A stretch of DNA of 64,000 nucleotides from Pithys albifrons albifrons (Eukaryota; Chordata; Aves; Passeriformes; Thamnophilidae): NCBI RefSeq assembly GCF_047495875.1, contig NC_092474.1, positions 11,873,655-11,937,654 of the forward strand. The letters run 5' to 3'. Made by a program: the position numbers and the translations under genes. Below the pieces are notes generated by a model that saw only the letters and a list, made by a program, of their open reading frames with translations, was not told the DNA's origin and ran no database searches. Shown here piece by piece: positions 1 through 10,152 of the stretch. Within the stretch, counting starts at the first letter, position 1, and the number at the start of each line of letters is the position of its first letter.

Positions 1-660
1 TCCTGGGGAAAAACACCATGAGCAGTCAGGGTAAGGAGTTAGAGGAAAAAAGAATCCTTAGAGAATGGAGAAGAATGAGTGAGACATGACTAGAAGACAA
101 ACAGAAAGGCAGCAGTGCGGGCAGCTGAGCTCTTCTTCCCTAGACCTCACTGGTCACAGCTCTGCAGTTACAGCTGGGAGTTCAGGTGTTGCTGAGAGGA
201 ACACACCTTTCCAGCTGTTTTCCTAAAACCACAAAACCCATGAAAATAAAGTTGCACCCCTTTCCCTTTAAAGTTAGAAAGTATTGCCCACTTCTTTCAA
301 ACTAATTTGTCACACGAAAGATAAAGCTCCTACAAGTTTTAGAAATACAGGTGGCCAAGTACAGGAGAAAGACCCAACTGACCTGAAACTACCTCTCTAA
401 GGAGTTACAGCATTAGACCAACTTTTATTAGACTCCAGAGAAATAAACTCTCACACAAAACCATTCAAAATCCTGTTTCTCTCAATTTCTGCTGTTCACT
501 GGACTACTTGATCTACTTGGACAGAGGAGTCAAGTGGGTAAGAGAGAAAGAAAACAGAACTGCACAGCAAGAGGTTTATTGACTTTGGGAATCTATACAG
601 TCCCTACAAAGACCCCACATGCATTCCTGCCACTTGGGAATTTGGCAGGCTGTGTTCTAC

Positions 661-782
661 CTGGCACTGTTGGCTTTGTCCTTGGCCTCTTTGTGCTTTT
701 TGTAGGAGGAAGTGTCTTCTGCATCTCCATCTTTGATTTTTTCCTTTTTGATTGTGGATGGTAAAAGATGCATCATCCTGCC
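661..782 (-). CDS. RBM19: RBM19 coding exon 12 (residues 472-511 plus two bases)
   Basis: The acceptor GTCTTCTAG precedes GGCAGGATG; the donor is CCAG/GTAGAA (phase 2). It encodes [14 protein letters not shown], the end of RRM3, followed by a lysine-rich tail. This is the last RBM19 exon in the window; I looked for the next one (NWNTLF region in other vertebrates) in 1-600 and did not find it. Confidence 0.93.
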
Positions 783-3700
783 CTAGAAGACAGGAACAAG
801 AGGTCCAGCAGCTTTGAAATAATCCACAGAAGTCCATGAACTAAGTAGTGCGGAGGAAATTTTCTGTCACCTTTCTGAGTCAAACAGCCAAGGTGGAAGG
901 AGGGAAACTTCCTTCCCAGAGGAGACATGACCACAAGTCAGTGTGGCCACACAACATGAGAGACAGACTTGGAGCTCCTTCCCCACCTCTACCAGGATTT
1001 TGGTATCTGCAAGGCAGTTCAAACCAAGCTACTCTACCAAAAGCACCTGTGTTCCCATATGGCACAGCAGAAGAGACTCAACCTGTGCAGCAAAGCACAG
1101 AAGAAAATTCTTGGCCATGTTAGTAACAAACATTCCCAACAGCTTCAGTTCAACAGCACAGGAAACCCATTGGCTGCTGTACCTGGAACACCTGCCCATC
1201 CAGTTCTGCAAAGGCCTTCACTGCATGCTCAGGAATCATGTAGGTGATGAAAGCAAATCCTTTGGGTTTCTTGGTCAGTCTGTCAACAGGGAAATGGATC
1301 TCCGAGAGAGGCCCTGCAGAAGGGAAGGCTTTAAGTTGACAGATATCCCTGGACAGTCATCACACAATTACTGCATCATTTAGGTTAGAAAAAACCTCCA
1401 AGATCTTCGACTCCAACCTGTAATCAATCCCCACCTTGTCACCCAGCCCAGAACAATGAGTGCCACATCCAGTCGTTCCTTGGACACCTCCAGAGCTGGG
1501 GACTCCACCACCTCCCTGGGCAGCCCCTTCCAGTGCCATCAATGCTTTATGTGAACCCTGATGTCCAACTGAACCCCCTGGAAGGGGAATGCTCTGAACA
1601 GGCACCTTTTGGACACAGCCAGGATAAGGGAGTCAGGGAGGGCAGAGCAGCTCTGGATATTGCACAGGGTGTGTGGTGAGCCATCAACCTGAGCCAGGTG
1701 CTGCAGATTGACAAGGTGGGCCCAGCAAAAGCACCCCAAGTCTGGTTGTGTGCCATCTGGCAGCTCACAGGGCTCTGACACATCACACAAACCAGGTAAG
1801 CTCTGAGCAGCTGCATTTACCTTCAGTCAGGAACAAAGCTTTCCACAACCTAACCCACTCTGCTCCCAAGACAGTTGAATGCCAAGATAGCCTTAAATTT
1901 GTTTAATTTCGAGGCAGAAAAGAGAAACTTCAAGCTTTCACCTGACATTCCAAACAAACTTGGGGTGTATCCCAGAGATCCATGTCTTACCTGCAAAATC
2001 TCAGTCTCCTGCCAAGGACACACCACCAAACCAGGCAAAGAAGATGATGGGAGTTGGGCCATATTCAAGAGATGTGGGACATGGAGCTTTGTCCCAGAAC
2101 AAAAACCTCTGTATTTACAAAGGAAAGATGTTGCTCTGCAAGTCTCAGTCCCAGGGCAAATACTCACCATACTTTGAAAAGATCTTCTCCAGGTCCTCCT
2201 CGGTGCTTGTAAAGGGAAGATTCCTGACAAAGAGTCTCCCTGATTCAGACAAGTCCTCTTCTTCCTCATCATCCCTTAACCTTCTTTGCCATGGCTGGTT
2301 ACTGGGTTTTGCTGGAACAGTTTCTTTTGGGGTGTTCCTGCACCGGGAAACCTCAATGCATCGTCCACCTAATCCACAACCACACACACAGGCAGGTTAG
2401 ATGCTTCCCAAGGCCATGGGCAGTCAACATCACTGCACAAAGAGCCCAGAGTTACAGCAGTGACACAAGAAATTACAATCCCAATCCCACAGGCTTTGAG
2501 TAGGACTCTGCCTAATTTATAAAAAGGGGGTGTCAGGTGCTGCAAGAGATTGGTCCTCATAAAAATCAGGGTATCAACAATTCCACAGTCTCCCTTCCTT
2601 TCATGGAGTTCCAGCCCCTCTGCCTGTGCCAGCCTAACACACAAGCTTCCAAGCAGCCATTCCCACTCTGCATATGATTTCTGCAAACATCATTTCAGTA
2701 GTTCCACTAAGGCCAAGCACAGCTCTCAAACACAGGCTTACAGAACTGTTTGTACAAATCCCAACAGGCTGAAACAGTATCACTTTTCTACCAGGAACAA
2801 GATACACCTCAATCACACCACAAAACACGAGGGCCTAAGATCAACATGCAGAGCTCAGCCACTTGCTCCTGACACGGCACCTGGTTTTATCCGGTGTGGG
2901 CTGAGCAGAAGAACCACCCCCACCATCTGCCTGGGAAAAACTGAACAACAGGAGATACTTCTACAGTGAACACTCCAGCAGCTGAGCACCCTGCCAGCAG
3001 CAACAGCCACAACAAGAAGGAACAAACAGCCCTTACCTATGTATTCTTTTTTTCTCTTCAAGGCCCTTTGCACTTCTGCTTCACTCTTCAAGTCAACAAA
3101 GATATAACCTTGGAGGAAGGAAAAGGTTCAACTGAGCATCATGTGGGGAACATTCAACCACTAATTGGCTAATTAAGGGGGAATTGGGCTTTCTCTAAGA
3201 TAGATTCCTATAGATAAAGCATTCAGCTTCCATTAAAGTTTCAATCCAGCCTGAAAATGGCCATGCCAGACTGGAAGGTTGCCTTTTAAAAGCTTATTCT
3301 CTACATATAAATCAAAGAAGCCCGACTTAACAGCTGAAGGAGGCTTTCACAGGTATCTCCAGGAGCAAAGAAAAGGTGCATCTGGTTTTAGGTTATTAAA
3401 GGAAGAGAGCACAGAGCAAAGCTCCCTGACAGCTCCAAGAACCTCCTCCAAACTCTTTCACGGGTACCTCCGGCAGCCACAGCCTGTCAGGAGACCCAGC
3501 CTAGCTAAAGGCAGCCCTGCAGCCCATAAACACAGCACAGCCCCTGGGTGATGCTGCAGCTATCCCAGAGGAACAGGCCCTTCCTTGGCATGGCTTGGGA
3601 TGCTTAGGACAATTCTGGAGGCCGAACAATGAAAAGGCTCCTGCTGCTATTCCTAAGCGAGCACAGCCAACATGACTCTGCCCATGGCACCCTATGGACA

Positions 3701-6700
3701 GCAAGTAGGGCAGGAAAGCTGCAAAGTCATAGAAAGGTCTGGAAGAATCAGGACACAAACCAGTGATTTGGAATTGCAGATGAAAAGAGCAGAGGTGTGA
3801 CTGAGAGGCCTCCTAACTCACAGATCCAACCCCCACTTCCACATCCAACTGTTACCTGACTTCTTCCCCTGGGTGTTTTTTTCTATCCGAACTGCCACTG
3901 GCTTCAGAGGCAAGAAGAAATCACGAATCTTTTGCTGCAGGAAAAATTAAAACTGTTTGAATAAGTTCTCAGATACAGGAAGCAGCAAGTTGCACTTAGG
4001 TTTTTATATACAGTATAAAAATCACCCTGTGCAATGCACAACATCTCTGCACAAAGCCAGTTCAAAAGTTTCCCTGACTGCCCATACAACCCTCAACACA
4101 GCTCCATAAGTGAAAAGTCTCTGCAAAGATCATTCTGAGAACATCCCTGGAGTCTCCATTTCCAGCTGGGTAACAAAACTTGCCTCAGTGATGTTTGAGG
4201 GGGCACCACGAAGTTTCACTGTGAATGGGGTGCTGGTTTCTGCTGAGCTGCCTTGGGTCTGCACAGAAGGATGGGGAAGAAAAAAGGGAAAAAGCTGAAT
4301 GAAAGAACAAAAATCACAGCACAACAAGCTGGTCTTGTCCAACAAACAGGAGGCTGAAGATTGGGAGAGAATATCAAGAGACTTGGAACTCCATCAGGCT
4401 GGGCAGGAGGTGCCAGCAGAAGGTACAAGGTTTGGCTGGGATAGTCAAACCCTGGCACTAGGCACTGAGTTCTGCAGGACAGCATTTGGACACAGGAGAA
4501 CTAGAAATGCCTTTGAAAAAGACACTAACAGCATTTGTTTGGAAGGCTCATCTTTAGGAATTCATTCCTAAGATGAGTTTTTTTAATGGCTCTTGCCCAG
4601 TGAGCCAAACTAGCTGGTAGACAGAGGGTCCTGCAGCCTTCACAGGCTTTCAGCTCACCCCTGGAGTTACTGAGAGACACATGCTACCCATGAAGCTCCT
4701 GCTTTAGAGAAGGCAAAAGTCTAATTCAGCTGTACCTCTAGTGTGGATCCTTTTTTCTTCTTCTTCACTGGTGTCTCTTGTGTCTTTTGGGCTTTTACCT
4801 TTCCCTTTTTATCTGTGCTGATGGTTTCTGCAATGCCCAAATCTTCCTCAGTCTCACTTTCCTCTTCCACCTCCTCCTCAGTATCTGTTTCTTCCTCTGT
4901 ACTGGATGAGGAGGAAGAATCCTTGACCACTTTAGATTTCAGGTACTCCATATCTGAGAGGTCTTTGCTGGTAGCTGCCTTCTTCCCTCCTTTCTTTGCT
5001 GTTGGAGAGGACAGACCAGAGAAGTTTTGCACAAAGATCCTTCTGCTCATTCCGCAGCCAGAGAAAAGCTGAGGACTGGCACAATCATGACAACCATATT
5101 CCTCTATCCCTTCCATGGGAAGGAAAGGCTTGAGAACAGCAGCACTTCCAGTCTGGATTACTGTTTTTCAAAGCAACAGTTCACATATAAAACAAATTAG
5201 AAACAAAATTGAGGAACTCCATGACGAAGGATTTTGTCACAATTTTAACTCAATACTCCAAGCAGACCCCAGAGAAGGTTTTAAAATGTGCAGTTGAATT
5301 TTGCAGGGAAAAGAACAGGGGAAAGTGTTCCTCCAAAACACTCCCTACCCCTTGCCAAGTCACACCTACCCTTGAGTTACTCAAAGGAAGAAGAGGAGCA
5401 ACAGGAAAATGCTGTTCACTCCAACAGAACAGCACAAGAAAATATCATGCAGGGAGAGGGAGAAAGACTCCAAACCTACACCCATCACTGCTGCAGGGAC
5501 ACTGGATTCTAGAAGACATACAGACTGCAGCCCAAATTTCCCAGTCTTCTAAGTTAATCCACTACTCCAGTTTTCCTTTCAGGATCCAAGATGCTGAACT
5601 TGGCCCCTTCCCATCAGCTCTGACAGGGCCCAATTTCCAGAAACATGCAATCAAAGGCAGACCAGACAAGTTCACAGACCACAGGTTATTAAATAAACAG
5701 AAATTACATCCACTCTGGAAATCCCAGGGATGAAATCCCAGGGATGAAAGCAGCTGCAGGCTAGAAGAGCATGTAAGGGAAAGATGCAGGTTTTTTGCCC
5801 TGTTTTCTTCCCTAACACTGCCCTAAGGACCCATGGGAAAGCAAAGATGCCATCCCCTTAATATCAGAAACTGCCTTTCCTACATTTTCCCAAATTTGGG
5901 AAAACAACCACACATGCACAGCACACAGAATGAGTCTCTTGCTTGAGGAACCACCTTCCTGGTCACACTGTCTCTGTTTGGAGGCAGGACTCTGAGCTGG
6001 GCCCTGTCAGCACCCCTGCCCTCACAGTCACTGTGACCAACACAAGGAAATGGTGACAGCTCCTTTCAGTACCTTTAGTTTCCTCCACATCTTCAGAGGG
6101 CTCATCCTCACTCAGCTCCTCAGACTCATCTGAGTCAAAGTTGAGATAATCAGCTGCTGCCTTTGATTTGCCCTTCTTGGGCTCCTCTGGCAAAGTGTCA
6201 TTAGCCCAAGTGGCCACCTGAGACCGTTTCTGGTGAACCACCAAGAACTCCTGGAAGTTCTTATCTTCTTCCAGCTGTTAAAAAAGAAAGCAAGCAGACA
6301 AGCTGTGAAGACAGACACAGGAGAGCTAGCAGTGAGTTTGCAATAAAGATATCACCTCATTTCCAACCATGTAAAACCAAAAATCCCTTAAGGGGAGCTC
6401 AGTTTACACTGACAAAGTGAGCTGTCAAAGTGATTAAAGTCTTCTTGAGATCTCTCATTCCTACTTTTTCTATAATTGATTTTTAGAAAGTACTTCAAAA
6501 AAGAAAATAAAACATTAAGAAGAGCAAAAAACATAGAATTTAAATGTGGAAAAAACTTGCACATGGTTAAAACCCAGAATTGTTGAAACAGGATTGTCCT
6601 GGACACAGTGTGTGGTCACATGGGAGTAGCTGACAATTGAAAAATTAGACCTCGGTGTTGGGGTTGTTAAAATGAGGGTTTGTTGCAGTAGAATTGGACT

Positions 6701-9008
6701 GTCACAGCCTGAATTAATAGCATGGGAAGCAGTAGAGAAAGCAACTATTCATCTCCTGCTCTTAACACAAGCTAGCAAAAACATAGGGACTGCAATTCAA
6801 CCTCAACTCACCTCCTTCAAGTTCCCCGTGGGATCTTTCTTCTTTTTATCCTGGGGAAAAAAAAATTAGAAAGGCTTATTAGAAGCACAGCCAATTACAG
6901 GTAACCTAATGGTCTAGGGAGCATAGATCCTAAGGCAGAAAACAGGAGAACCAGGACTCCAACATTCACTATCCCAGCTATTCTGTCCCCATCTCCACAC
7001 CCAGGCCACCCTTCTCTCTGCTACATCACTGACACGGATCAGAGTCTCAAAGGATCAGGCAAGACTCACTTTCTTTGTGGCTGCAGGAGCTTCACTTGCC
7101 ACAGGCTTCTCTGCCTGTTTTTCTGAGGCAGGAACCTTCTGAGAGTGTTTACTCCATGCTTTGGGTTTTGAAGGGTCACCAAAAGACCTGCATAGCTCCA
7201 CCTGGAATAAAACAGATCTTTAATTAAACACATGCTCAACAGTTTGCTTTTGTAACTGCTGGATAACTTCACCCAGGAATCTCTACTGCAACCCCAAGGG
7301 GATGGAGGGTGTGTAGAGGATAACAGGCAATTTCATACAGATGTTCATTTCAAAAGCAAAGAGCTACATGTCCAATCAACATGGGAAACAGTTTGTTGTG
7401 CTCATTTGAGCCCAGTCATATCACCATATCATCATGGGATGGTTTGGGTTGGAAGGGACCCTAAAGTCCCTCTCATTCCAGAGACACCTTTCACTAGCCC
7501 AGGTTGCTCCAAGAACTGTCCAAGGTGGCCCTGGACACTTCTAGGGATGGGGCAGGCACAGCTTCTCTGGGCAACCTGTGCCAGGCCCTCACCACCCTCA
7601 CAGGGAAGAATTTCTTCCTAACATCTAATCTAAACCTGCCCTGTTTCAGTTTGAAGCCATTTCCCTCATCCTGTCACTACAGCTCCTGATCAAAGTCAAG
7701 TAAGTTATCCTGTTTATCCTGAATCATTCTATGTCCAGAACAGCAAGATGAATGACTTGAAATGAATAAATTAGCTGAAATTCAAAAGTTTAGACTATGA
7801 CAGCTCAAAATCCAGCACTGCTGCTCCAGCCAGCACTGAAATCACTGCTAGAGCACAACCACAGCCCAGCTCAACCCAGCACCTGCCTGAGACTCCAGCA
7901 ATGAGGGCTGGCATCAGGCTTAGCTGCATTACTGCAGGGACCTTCATCTTCAGGCTTTCTTGACCCCAGCCATTCACCCCTAAGACCACCAGCATCTCCA
8001 ATCCCAAACTTTCTTAAGAATCCCAAGGGGTACATTTTTAAGGGTCAACTCACTGTGATTCTGGAAGTGTCTATGAAGCTTTTGTTGAAATGGTTCAGGG
8101 CTGTTTGAGCTTCATCTTCAGACTTGTAGCCAATGAAGCCAAACTTCCTGAACTTGCCATCCTTGGTGAACTTCAAGCAACAATCAGTCAGGGTGCCAAA
8201 GGCAGCAAACAACTTCCTAAAGCGATCTTCCTTCATCTGGGAAAAGAGGAGGGACCGTGGGAGGGGAGATCAGGCATGGAACAGAACCACAGAGATGCCC
8301 TGTGGGCAAGTCCAAAATGAAATATTCTCTATCAAGGGGCTTCTGAAGGGCTGTAGGGACTACAGTGTATTGTGGAAATACTGATAAAACCCACCCAATT
8401 CAGCCACCAAACTTATTCATCTACCCTGTGAATCCACTACATGTACAGAGAGGGAACACGGTGGGATCCTGTGGAGGAGCAGACAGGGGCAGAGTGGCAC
8501 AGTGGGCACCTGCACCCACCTCCCAGACACCGAGAGAAGGGCAGTGGCCACGACAAGCTCAGCTCCCCAACTCTGAGGGGCTGCCAGCTCCCCTGCCCTG
8601 GGGCACCTCCACTCCCTGCTTCCTGTCCCTCAGGGGACCTCCCTGACCTCTCCAGGGGCTCTCCCTGCCCAAGGTCCCCCGACCGAGGGAGCCCCCACGT
8701 TCTGCCGAACGACCCCGTCCCAGTACATCTTCAAAACCCTTATCCCCTCAGAGCCCCTTCCGCCCCATCTCCCTGCTTCCCCACCAAGACCTCATCTTCC
8801 TCTCCAGCCGGAACCTTCTCTCCGAGGGGGTCTTACCGCTCGCCCCCGTCTCCACCACACCGCGGGTGTCCCCTTTCCCTGGGGATGCCTCTGCCCGCGT
8901 CCCCTCAGACCCATCTCTAGACCCGGCACACCCCTTCCACCGGCCGACTCCGCAGCCACACCGCGGTCTCACCCCATTGGGGAGATTCTTCACGATAAGC
9001 CGTGACAT
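661..9008 (-). CDS. RBM19: RBM19, 5' half (coding exons 1-12), 3' part off the window
   Basis: RBM19 is a nucleolar protein with six RNA-recognition motifs (yeast homologue Mrd1) that acts in early pre-rRNA processing for the small ribosomal subunit. Twelve minus-strand exons, 8973-9008, 8054-8236, 7070-7201, 6812-6850, 6073-6274, 4736-4998, 4184-4258, 3856-3934, 3037-3108, 2168-2368, 1183-1313 and 661-782, join in frame into 511 residues plus two bases. RRM1 is about residues 2-77 (RNP2-type LIVKNL, RNP1-type RKFGFIGY). A linker follows with a Ser run at 225-230, an acidic stretch to about 250 and a Lys run near 276-280. RRM2 is about 297-375 (VKLRGA; SGYIFVD) and RRM3 about 404-479 ([15 protein letters not shown]). 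The human protein is about 960 residues, so roughly half is here; RRM4-6 must lie to the left. Identity rests on remembered similarity to vertebrate RBM19 along the whole reading frame. No stop or frameshift is seen. Confidence 0.96.
1183..1313 (-). CDS. RBM19: RBM19 coding exon 11 (residues 428-471)
   Basis: The acceptor CTTCTGCAG precedes GGCCTCTCTCGG; the donor is TTCCAG/GTACAG. It encodes [10 protein letters not shown], the RNP1 of RRM3 (KGFAFITY) and helix 2 ([17 protein letters not shown]). It is broken by in-frame neighbours in naive translation but reads cleanly as an exon. Confidence 0.95.
1371..1583 (-). mobile_element. CR1 LINE 3' fragment in RBM19 intron 10
   Basis: Complement-strand CR1 3' end: the blocks 'aacctccaagatcttcgactccaacc', here interrupted by substitutions, then 'cctgggcagccccttccagtgcc' and 'gatgtccaactgaacc' follow the CR1 consensus in reverse. 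No coding part of the LINE is present. Confidence 0.85.
2168..2368 (-). CDS. RBM19: RBM19 coding exon 10 (residues 361-427 plus one base)
   Basis: The acceptor GTGGATTAG precedes GTGGACGATGC; the donor is TATG/GTGAGT. It finishes RRM2 (GRCIEVSRC), carries an acidic linker ([12 protein letters not shown]) and begins RRM3 ([20 protein letters not shown]). The segment after GRCIEV differs from the mammalian version I remember, while the RRM3 part is nearly identical. Confidence 0.96.
3037..3108 (-). CDS. RBM19: RBM19 coding exon 9 (residues 337-360 plus one base)
   Basis: The acceptor CTCCAAG precedes GTTATATCTTTG; the donor is ATAG/GTAAGG; 72 nt, phase 1 to phase 1. It encodes the RNP1 of RRM2 (GYIFVD) and helix 2 ([15 protein letters not shown]). 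Confidence 0.95.
3856..3934 (-). CDS. RBM19: RBM19 coding exon 8 (residues 311-336 plus one base)
   Basis: The acceptor TTTCCTGCAG precedes CAAAAGATTCG; the donor is TCAG/GTAACA (phase 1). It encodes [17 protein letters not shown], helix 1 and strand 2 of RRM2. Confidence 0.95.
4184..4258 (-). CDS. RBM19: RBM19 coding exon 7 with GC donor (residues 286-310)
   Basis: The acceptor CTTCTGTGCAG precedes ACCCAAGGC. The exon encodes the first strand of RRM2 ([14 protein letters not shown]) and ends GAG/GCAAGT. The donor dinucleotide is GC; the rest of the donor matches the strong consensus of GC-AG introns, and the frame runs straight into exon 8 (NITE-QKIRDFF). No nearby GT donor keeps the frame. 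Confidence 0.92.
4736..4998 (-). CDS. RBM19: RBM19 coding exon 6 (residues 198-285, acidic/serine linker)
   Basis: The acceptor CTCTCCAACAG comes before CAAAGAAAGG; the donor is GAG/GTACAG. It encodes the conserved [12 protein letters not shown] motif, six serines, a Glu/Asp/Thr-rich run and a five-lysine run. The composition suggests CK2-type phosphorylation and nucleolar targeting (inference). Confidence 0.94.
6073..6274 (-). CDS. RBM19: RBM19 coding exon 5 (residues 131-197 plus first base of codon 198)
   Basis: The acceptor TTTTTTAACAG is followed by [17 protein letters not shown]; the exon contains the conserved [10 protein letters not shown] acidic motif (about residues 172-181). The donor is AAAG/GTACTG, leaving one base (phase 1), completed to Ala by exon 6. 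Confidence 0.94.
6812..6850 (-). CDS. RBM19: RBM19 coding exon 4, 39-nt small exon (residues 118-130)
   Basis: A 13-codon exon ([13 protein letters not shown]) between acceptor TTCCCCAG and donor GAG/GTGAGT, phase 0 at both ends. It corresponds to the lysine-rich piece before LKED/LEED in other vertebrates. Because it is in phase on both sides, skipping it would keep the frame. Confidence 0.9.
7070..7201 (-). CDS. RBM19: RBM19 coding exon 3 (residues 74-117)
   Basis: The acceptor TTATTCCAG precedes GTGGAGCTATGC; the donor is AAGAAA/GTGAGT; 44 codons, phase 0. It finishes RRM1 ([10 protein letters not shown]) and starts a low-complexity linker rich in K, P, A and E. Confidence 0.94.
7412..7690 (-). 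mobile_element. CR1 LINE 3' fragment in RBM19 intron 2
   Basis: The reverse CR1 3' end begins near 'catcatgggatggtttgggt' and runs through the 'ctctgggcaacctgtgccag' and 'gaagaatttcttcctaaca' blocks to about 7690. Confidence 0.9.
8054..8236 (-). CDS. RBM19: RBM19 coding exon 2 (residues 13-73, most of RRM1)
   Basis: The acceptor TTTTCCCAG ends at 8237; the donor is ACA/GTGAGT at 8053; 61 codons, phase 0 at both ends. It carries helix 1 ([10 protein letters not shown]) and the RNP1 motif RKFGFIGY of RRM1. The apparent ATG at the exon start is an internal Met, not the initiator. Confidence 0.96.
8973..9008 (-). CDS. RBM19: RBM19 coding exon 1 (residues 1-12)
   Basis: Begins with ATG at 9008-9006 in a GCTGCC-ATG context (purine at -3) and encodes [12 protein letters not shown], the first beta strand of RRM1 (RNP2). 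It ends in GGG followed by GTGAGA at 8972, phase 0. This start is chosen because the 12 residues match the known vertebrate N-terminus and splice in phase to exon 2. Confidence 0.95.
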
Positions 9009-9180
9009 GGCAGCGACAGAAGAGCAGAGGAGAGAGGGAGCCCAGAGCGCTCGGCCCAGCCGCGCTCAGCACCACGCACGTCGCCCCATGGGCGCCGCCA
9101 TGTTCCCTCCGGGTCACGTGGGCGGAGGGGGCGGCGGGACCCGGATGTTGGTCCTTAGCAACGGCCCCTTAGCAACGAGG
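9009..9180 (-). promoter_or_regulatory. RBM19: RBM19 5' UTR and core promoter in a CpG island
   Basis: The sequence is CpG-dense from about 8840 to 9420, with no TATA box. A YY1-type element (ACATGGCGGC, minus strand, about 9093-9103), an E-box TCACGTG at 9114-9120 and an ETS-like CCGGAT at about 9141 lie just upstream of the start codon. Two copies of CCTTAGCAACG (9153-9163 and 9167-9177) resemble RFX half sites; with GTTGGT just before them they form an X-box-like arrangement. The transcription start is probably between about 9040 and 9130 (inference). Confidence 0.75.
9066..9101 (-). other. Upstream ORF of 11 codons in the RBM19 leader (if transcribed)
   Basis: An ATG at 9101-9099 with A at -3 and G at +4 opens MAAPMGRRAWC and stops at 9066, 57 bases before the RBM19 ATG. 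The same bases form the YY1-like ATGGCGGC element. Whether it lies in the mRNA depends on the start site. Confidence 0.35.
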
Positions 9181-9504
9181 CCCTGCGGGGGAACCGCGGG
9201 AGCATCATCGGGGCACGGGGGACAGGGACAGGCGGCGAGCGGGGGAACAGGGGGAACAGCGAGAGAGTAGCCCTCTGGTCGCCGCCAGGTTTCCTCGCGG
9301 TGCGCGGCTGCGGCTCCCTGGCTCGTCTGCGCTGCTCGGCGGGGCCACAGGAGGGAGCTCCGCGCCCGCCGCTCCGAAGGGCCACGGAGGCAAATTGGCC
9401 CCGCAGCTGTTGGGTTGGAGCCGGGGGTAGCCGCAGAGTCCCTCACTGCACTGCTCTGCCGGCTAAAAGCCACGGAGGAGCGAGGAGGGGAGGGAGACGG
9501 AGGG

Positions 9505-9672
9505 TCTGGCCCAGAGCAGCTGTGGCTGCCCCATCCCTGGGAGTGTCCAAGGGCAGGATGGATGGGGCTTGGAGCAACCTGGGGTAGTGGAAGGTGTCCT
9601 TGTCCATGGCAGGGGATGGGAACCAGGATCTTCAAGGTCCCTTCAAACCCAAACCATTTTAGGATTCTATGA
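9505..9672 (+). mobile_element. CR1 LINE 3' fragment
   Basis: Forward CR1 end: 'gctgtggctgccccatccc', 'ggatggggcttggagcaacc', and the terminus 'ccattttaggattctatga'. It lies about 400 bp upstream of the RBM19 promoter. Confidence 0.9.
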
Positions 9673-9824
9673 CTAAGCAAAAGCAGCATCTCTGCAAGGA
9701 ACAACTAAATAACCCTACGGCCAGGGGATGTTTTGTTGTGGCAGCTCCCACGGTCAAAAGAGGGAAAAAATAATGGAGGAAAAAACCCCTTGAGGCTTAT
9801 TTAATACTGCAGGTCCTCTCCTAC

Positions 9825-10152
9825 TTGAACTCTGTCTACAACTTCCTCACGAGGGGCAGTACCAACCTCTGCTCTCTGTGAGCCGTGACAGCACCCAGGG
9901 AATGGCTGGAGCTGGGTCAGAGCAGGGTCAGGTTGGATCTCAGAGAAAGGCTTTTCCCCCAGAGGGTGGTGGGCACTGACCAGGCTCCCCAGGGCAGTGG
10001 GCACAGCCCCAAAGCTGCCAGAGCTCCAGGAGGGTTTGGATAATGCTCTGAAGGACAGGGTGGGATTGTTGGGGTGTCTGTGCAGGGCCAGGAGTTGGAC
10101 TTTGATCCTGGTGGGTCTGTTCCAACTCAGGATATTCTATGATTCCATGATC
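9825..10152 (+). mobile_element. CR1 LINE 3' fragment
   Basis: Forward CR1 of a type with 'gagggtggtgggcactgacc', 'ccagggcagtgggcacagcc' and the terminus 'caggatattctatgattcca'. A different subfamily from the copy at 9505-9672. Confidence 0.88.

Larger units (their letters stand above)
1..8972 (-). other. RBM19: RBM19 introns
   Basis: Introns occupy 8237-8972, 7202-8053, 6851-7069, 6275-6811, 4999-6072, 4259-4735, 3935-4183, 3109-3855, 2369-3036, 1314-2167, 783-1182 and the partial intron at 1-660. Intron 10 (1314-2167) and intron 2 (7202-8053) each hold an antisense-to-window CR1 end, so in sense orientation to the gene. Intron 5 has a 15-bp unit repeated twice (5719-5748). Intron 1 is C-rich on the plus strand. 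I see no RNA gene (snoRNA, tRNA) in any of them. Confidence 0.85.

Noticed and set aside
1..600. Exon 13 of RBM19 at the left edge
   Set aside because: No minus-strand segment here resembles the conserved sequence expected after exon 12; the region reads as intron.
8045..8236. Treating RBM19 exon 2 as a separate small gene starting at its own ATG
   Set aside because: The ATG is at the exact exon border after a good acceptor and is the internal Met of RRM1; exon 1 supplies the real start.
9114..9704. Minus-strand open frame of 196 codons upstream of RBM19
   Set aside because: It runs through a CR1 end and the promoter CpG island; proline/serine-rich by composition only.
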